Origin: AM-2324 sp042091035
Lineage (GTDB): Bacteria > Bacteroidota > Bacteroidia > Chitinophagales > Saprospiraceae
Assembly (NCBI GenBank): GCA_042091035.1
Contig: JBELIG010000177.1
Location: 1-6,847, forward strand
Length of the DNA: 6,847 bases
Reading direction: 5' to 3'
This document shows, in pieces, positions 6,027-6,847 of this stretch. A model generated the notes under the pieces. That model was not told the origin of the DNA. It did not search any database and saw only the letters and a list, made by a program, of their open reading frames with translations. Made by a program: the position numbers and the translations under genes. Position 1 is the first letter of the stretch; each line of letters opens with the position of its first letter.

Positions 6027-6548
6027 TTATGACTTATCTAAAGGGTTGGGCCAGTCTTTATTTAGTTTAAGAACTTTTTCGATTACGTCCCGAACACAAC
6101 CTTGTCCACCTTTAAAGGGGGATACATAGTCTGCCATAGAAATACATTCTGGAATAGCATCTTTAGGAGCAGTAGCTAAACCCACAGCATTTAATACTGG
6201 TAGGTCAGGTACATCATCTCCCATATAAAGACATTCTTCAACTAAAATATCTGGGTTTGCGGCAATAAGACTTCTAAAGTCAACGATTTTGTCATGCGAC
6301 CTTGTATAGATATCTGTTATTCCCAATCCTTGAAGTCTTAAACTTACACCTTCAGAGTTGCCTCCTGTGATTATTACGATACGATAGCCTTTTTGAAGAG
6401 CTGTTTTCAAAGCGAAACCATCTTTTACATTCATTCTACGGAGCAGTTCTCCCTGCTCTGTAACAACCAAGTCTCCTGGTGTTAAGACCCCATCAACATC
6501 AAAAATGAATGTTTTTATGGTACGGAATTGCTCAAGTAAGTTCATCAT
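6027..6548 (-). CDS. kdsC: KdsC-like HAD phosphatase (3-deoxy-D-manno-octulosonate 8-phosphate phosphatase family)
   Basis: This is a small cap-less HAD hydrolase, expected to remove phosphate from KDO-8-phosphate (or a related nonulosonate 9-phosphate) in LPS sugar synthesis; it is cytoplasmic and normally tetrameric. It has 173 residues, the usual length. Motif I is FDVDGVLT (16-23), with nucleophile Asp17 and acid/base Asp19. Motif II is ITGG (60-63), with Thr61. Lys87 in SHDK is motif III. Motif IV is GDDVPD (110-115). The KdsC subgroup tail GGQGCVRD (147-154), with Arg153, is the segment that reaches the neighbouring subunit's active site, and it supports KdsC over other HAD proteins. 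Substrate specificity within the group (KDO versus KDN/sialic-type) cannot be read here. Two adjacent ATGs (6548 and 6545) make the start uncertain by one codon. It lies 9 bp after iscX and 5 bp before the UbiA gene. No kdsA or kdsB is present in the window. Confidence 0.9.
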   Translation of the reverse strand: MMNLLEQFRTIKTFIFDVDGVLTPGDLVVTEQGELLRRMNVKDGFALKTALQKGYRIVIITGGNSEGVSLRLQGLGITDIYTRSHDKIVDFRSLIAANPDILVEECLYMGDDVPDLPVLNAVGLATAPKDAIPECISMADYVSPFKGGQGCVRDVIEKVLKLNKDWPNPLDKS

Positions 6549-6557
6549 AAGCTTAGA

Positions 6558-6803
6558 CTATTGATTATCTCTCCATTCATAAACCCACTTAGCCTGGATT
6601 TGTTCCAGATGACCTTCGCTGCAGTCTTCTTTTTTTCCTTCAAAAGCAGGGATTTCAAGGATCCACTCTAGAAGATCTGTAAAGCGGATTCTATATATCT
6701 TCGACTCTGTAAATTCATCTCCGAATTTATCATACAATTTAATTGCAATATCTTCATGATCTGTCCATTTAATTGGCATATCATCAAAAGCTTCAAAAGC
6801 CAT
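6558..6803 (-). CDS. iscX: IscX-family Fe-S cluster assembly accessory protein
   Basis: IscX (YfhJ) is a small acidic protein that binds the cysteine desulfurase IscS and iron and tunes Fe-S cluster assembly. It has 81 residues against 66 in E. coli. IKWTDHEDIAIKLYD (11-25) matches E. coli LKWTD...ALYD. IRFTDLLEWI (39-48) matches VRFTDMHQWI. From RFTD onward, from memory of the E. coli protein, the alignment runs without gaps to Trp73, keeping Phe54, Glu63, Leu66, Glu67, Ile69 and Trp73. About four residues are inserted before RFTD. The acidic DDDP turn of E. coli is replaced by EGKK, with a Cys at 61. The start at 6803 has an A-rich leader, but Met9 (6779) aligns exactly with E. coli Met1, so the true start may be there. 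It is the first gene of the five-gene run; no isc or suf gene is beside it in the window. Confidence 0.88.
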   Translation of the reverse strand: MAFEAFDDMPIKWTDHEDIAIKLYDKFGDEFTESKIYRIRFTDLLEWILEIPAFEGKKEDCSEGHLEQIQAKWVYEWRDNQ

Positions 6804-6847
6804 ATTTTTATTTTTTAATGTTCGTGTCCTATTATTTTTGATTGATC
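6804..6847 (-). other. Leader upstream of iscX
   Basis: This is the 44-bp non-coding edge of the window. Read on the minus strand it ends with an A-rich tract directly before the iscX ATG, typical of SD-less initiation in Bacteroidota. No clear TAnnTTTG box faces iscX inside the window, so the operon promoter may lie just beyond the edge. On the plus strand, TATTTTTG at 6833-6840 fits a -7 box for a possible divergent gene outside the window, but no good -33 box accompanies it. Confidence 0.35.

Noticed and set aside
6833..6840. TATTTTTG on the plus strand as a -7 promoter box
   Set aside because: It matches TAnnTTTG but lies in a T-rich tract without a proper -33 TTTG, and any gene it serves is outside the window.

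Overview
This window looks like ordinary chromosomal sequence from a member of the Bacteroidota, probably the Cytophagales side of the phylum, although the exact lineage cannot be fixed from sequence alone. The DNA is AT-rich. None of the starts I inspected has a Shine-Dalgarno sequence, and several are preceded by A/T-rich leaders. The one convincing promoter matches the TTTG / TAnnTTTG pattern of this phylum. The gene set also fits: a lipoprotein form of the Omp85/TamA family, a UbiA prenyltransferase of the type annotated as geranylgeranylglycerol-phosphate geranylgeranyltransferase, and a KdsC-like phosphatase next to maf.

Layout from left to right: (1) 1-808, plus strand: the last 36 codons of an unrecognised gene, then nth (endonuclease III). 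(2) 812-3226, minus strand: tamL, a large outer-membrane beta-barrel lipoprotein with POTRA repeats, convergent with nth across a 3-bp gap. (3) 3227-3299: a 73-bp divergent intergenic region with a likely promoter for the plus-strand gene. (4) 3300-4055, plus strand: a SpoU/TrmH-family RNA methyltransferase whose stop codon overlaps the stop of the next, convergent gene within a single TTAA. (5) 6803 down to 4052, minus strand: a compact five-gene run, iscX, kdsC-like, UbiA prenyltransferase, maf and a small lipoprotein, with gaps of 9, 5, 3 and -4 bp, almost certainly one transcript. (6) 6804-6847: 44 bp of non-coding leader upstream of iscX.

Functionally the window is mostly envelope and housekeeping: DNA repair (nth), outer-membrane assembly (tamL), RNA modification (SpoU), Fe-S metabolism (iscX), sugar-phosphate hydrolysis for LPS-type sugars (kdsC), membrane prenyl lipid synthesis (UbiA) and nucleotide-pool cleaning (maf). 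No mobile element, CRISPR array, RNA gene or defence system is visible. There is no gene-free stretch over 300 bases.

I do not see a dramatic new system. The points most worth a second look are the altered C-terminal metal site of Nth (Cys-x4-His-x4-Cys-x2-Cys instead of the four-cysteine Fe-S loop), the stand-alone iscX heading an envelope-type operon, the archaeal-lipid-like prenyltransferase, the absence of tamB next to tamL, and two convergent gene pairs with essentially no space for terminators.
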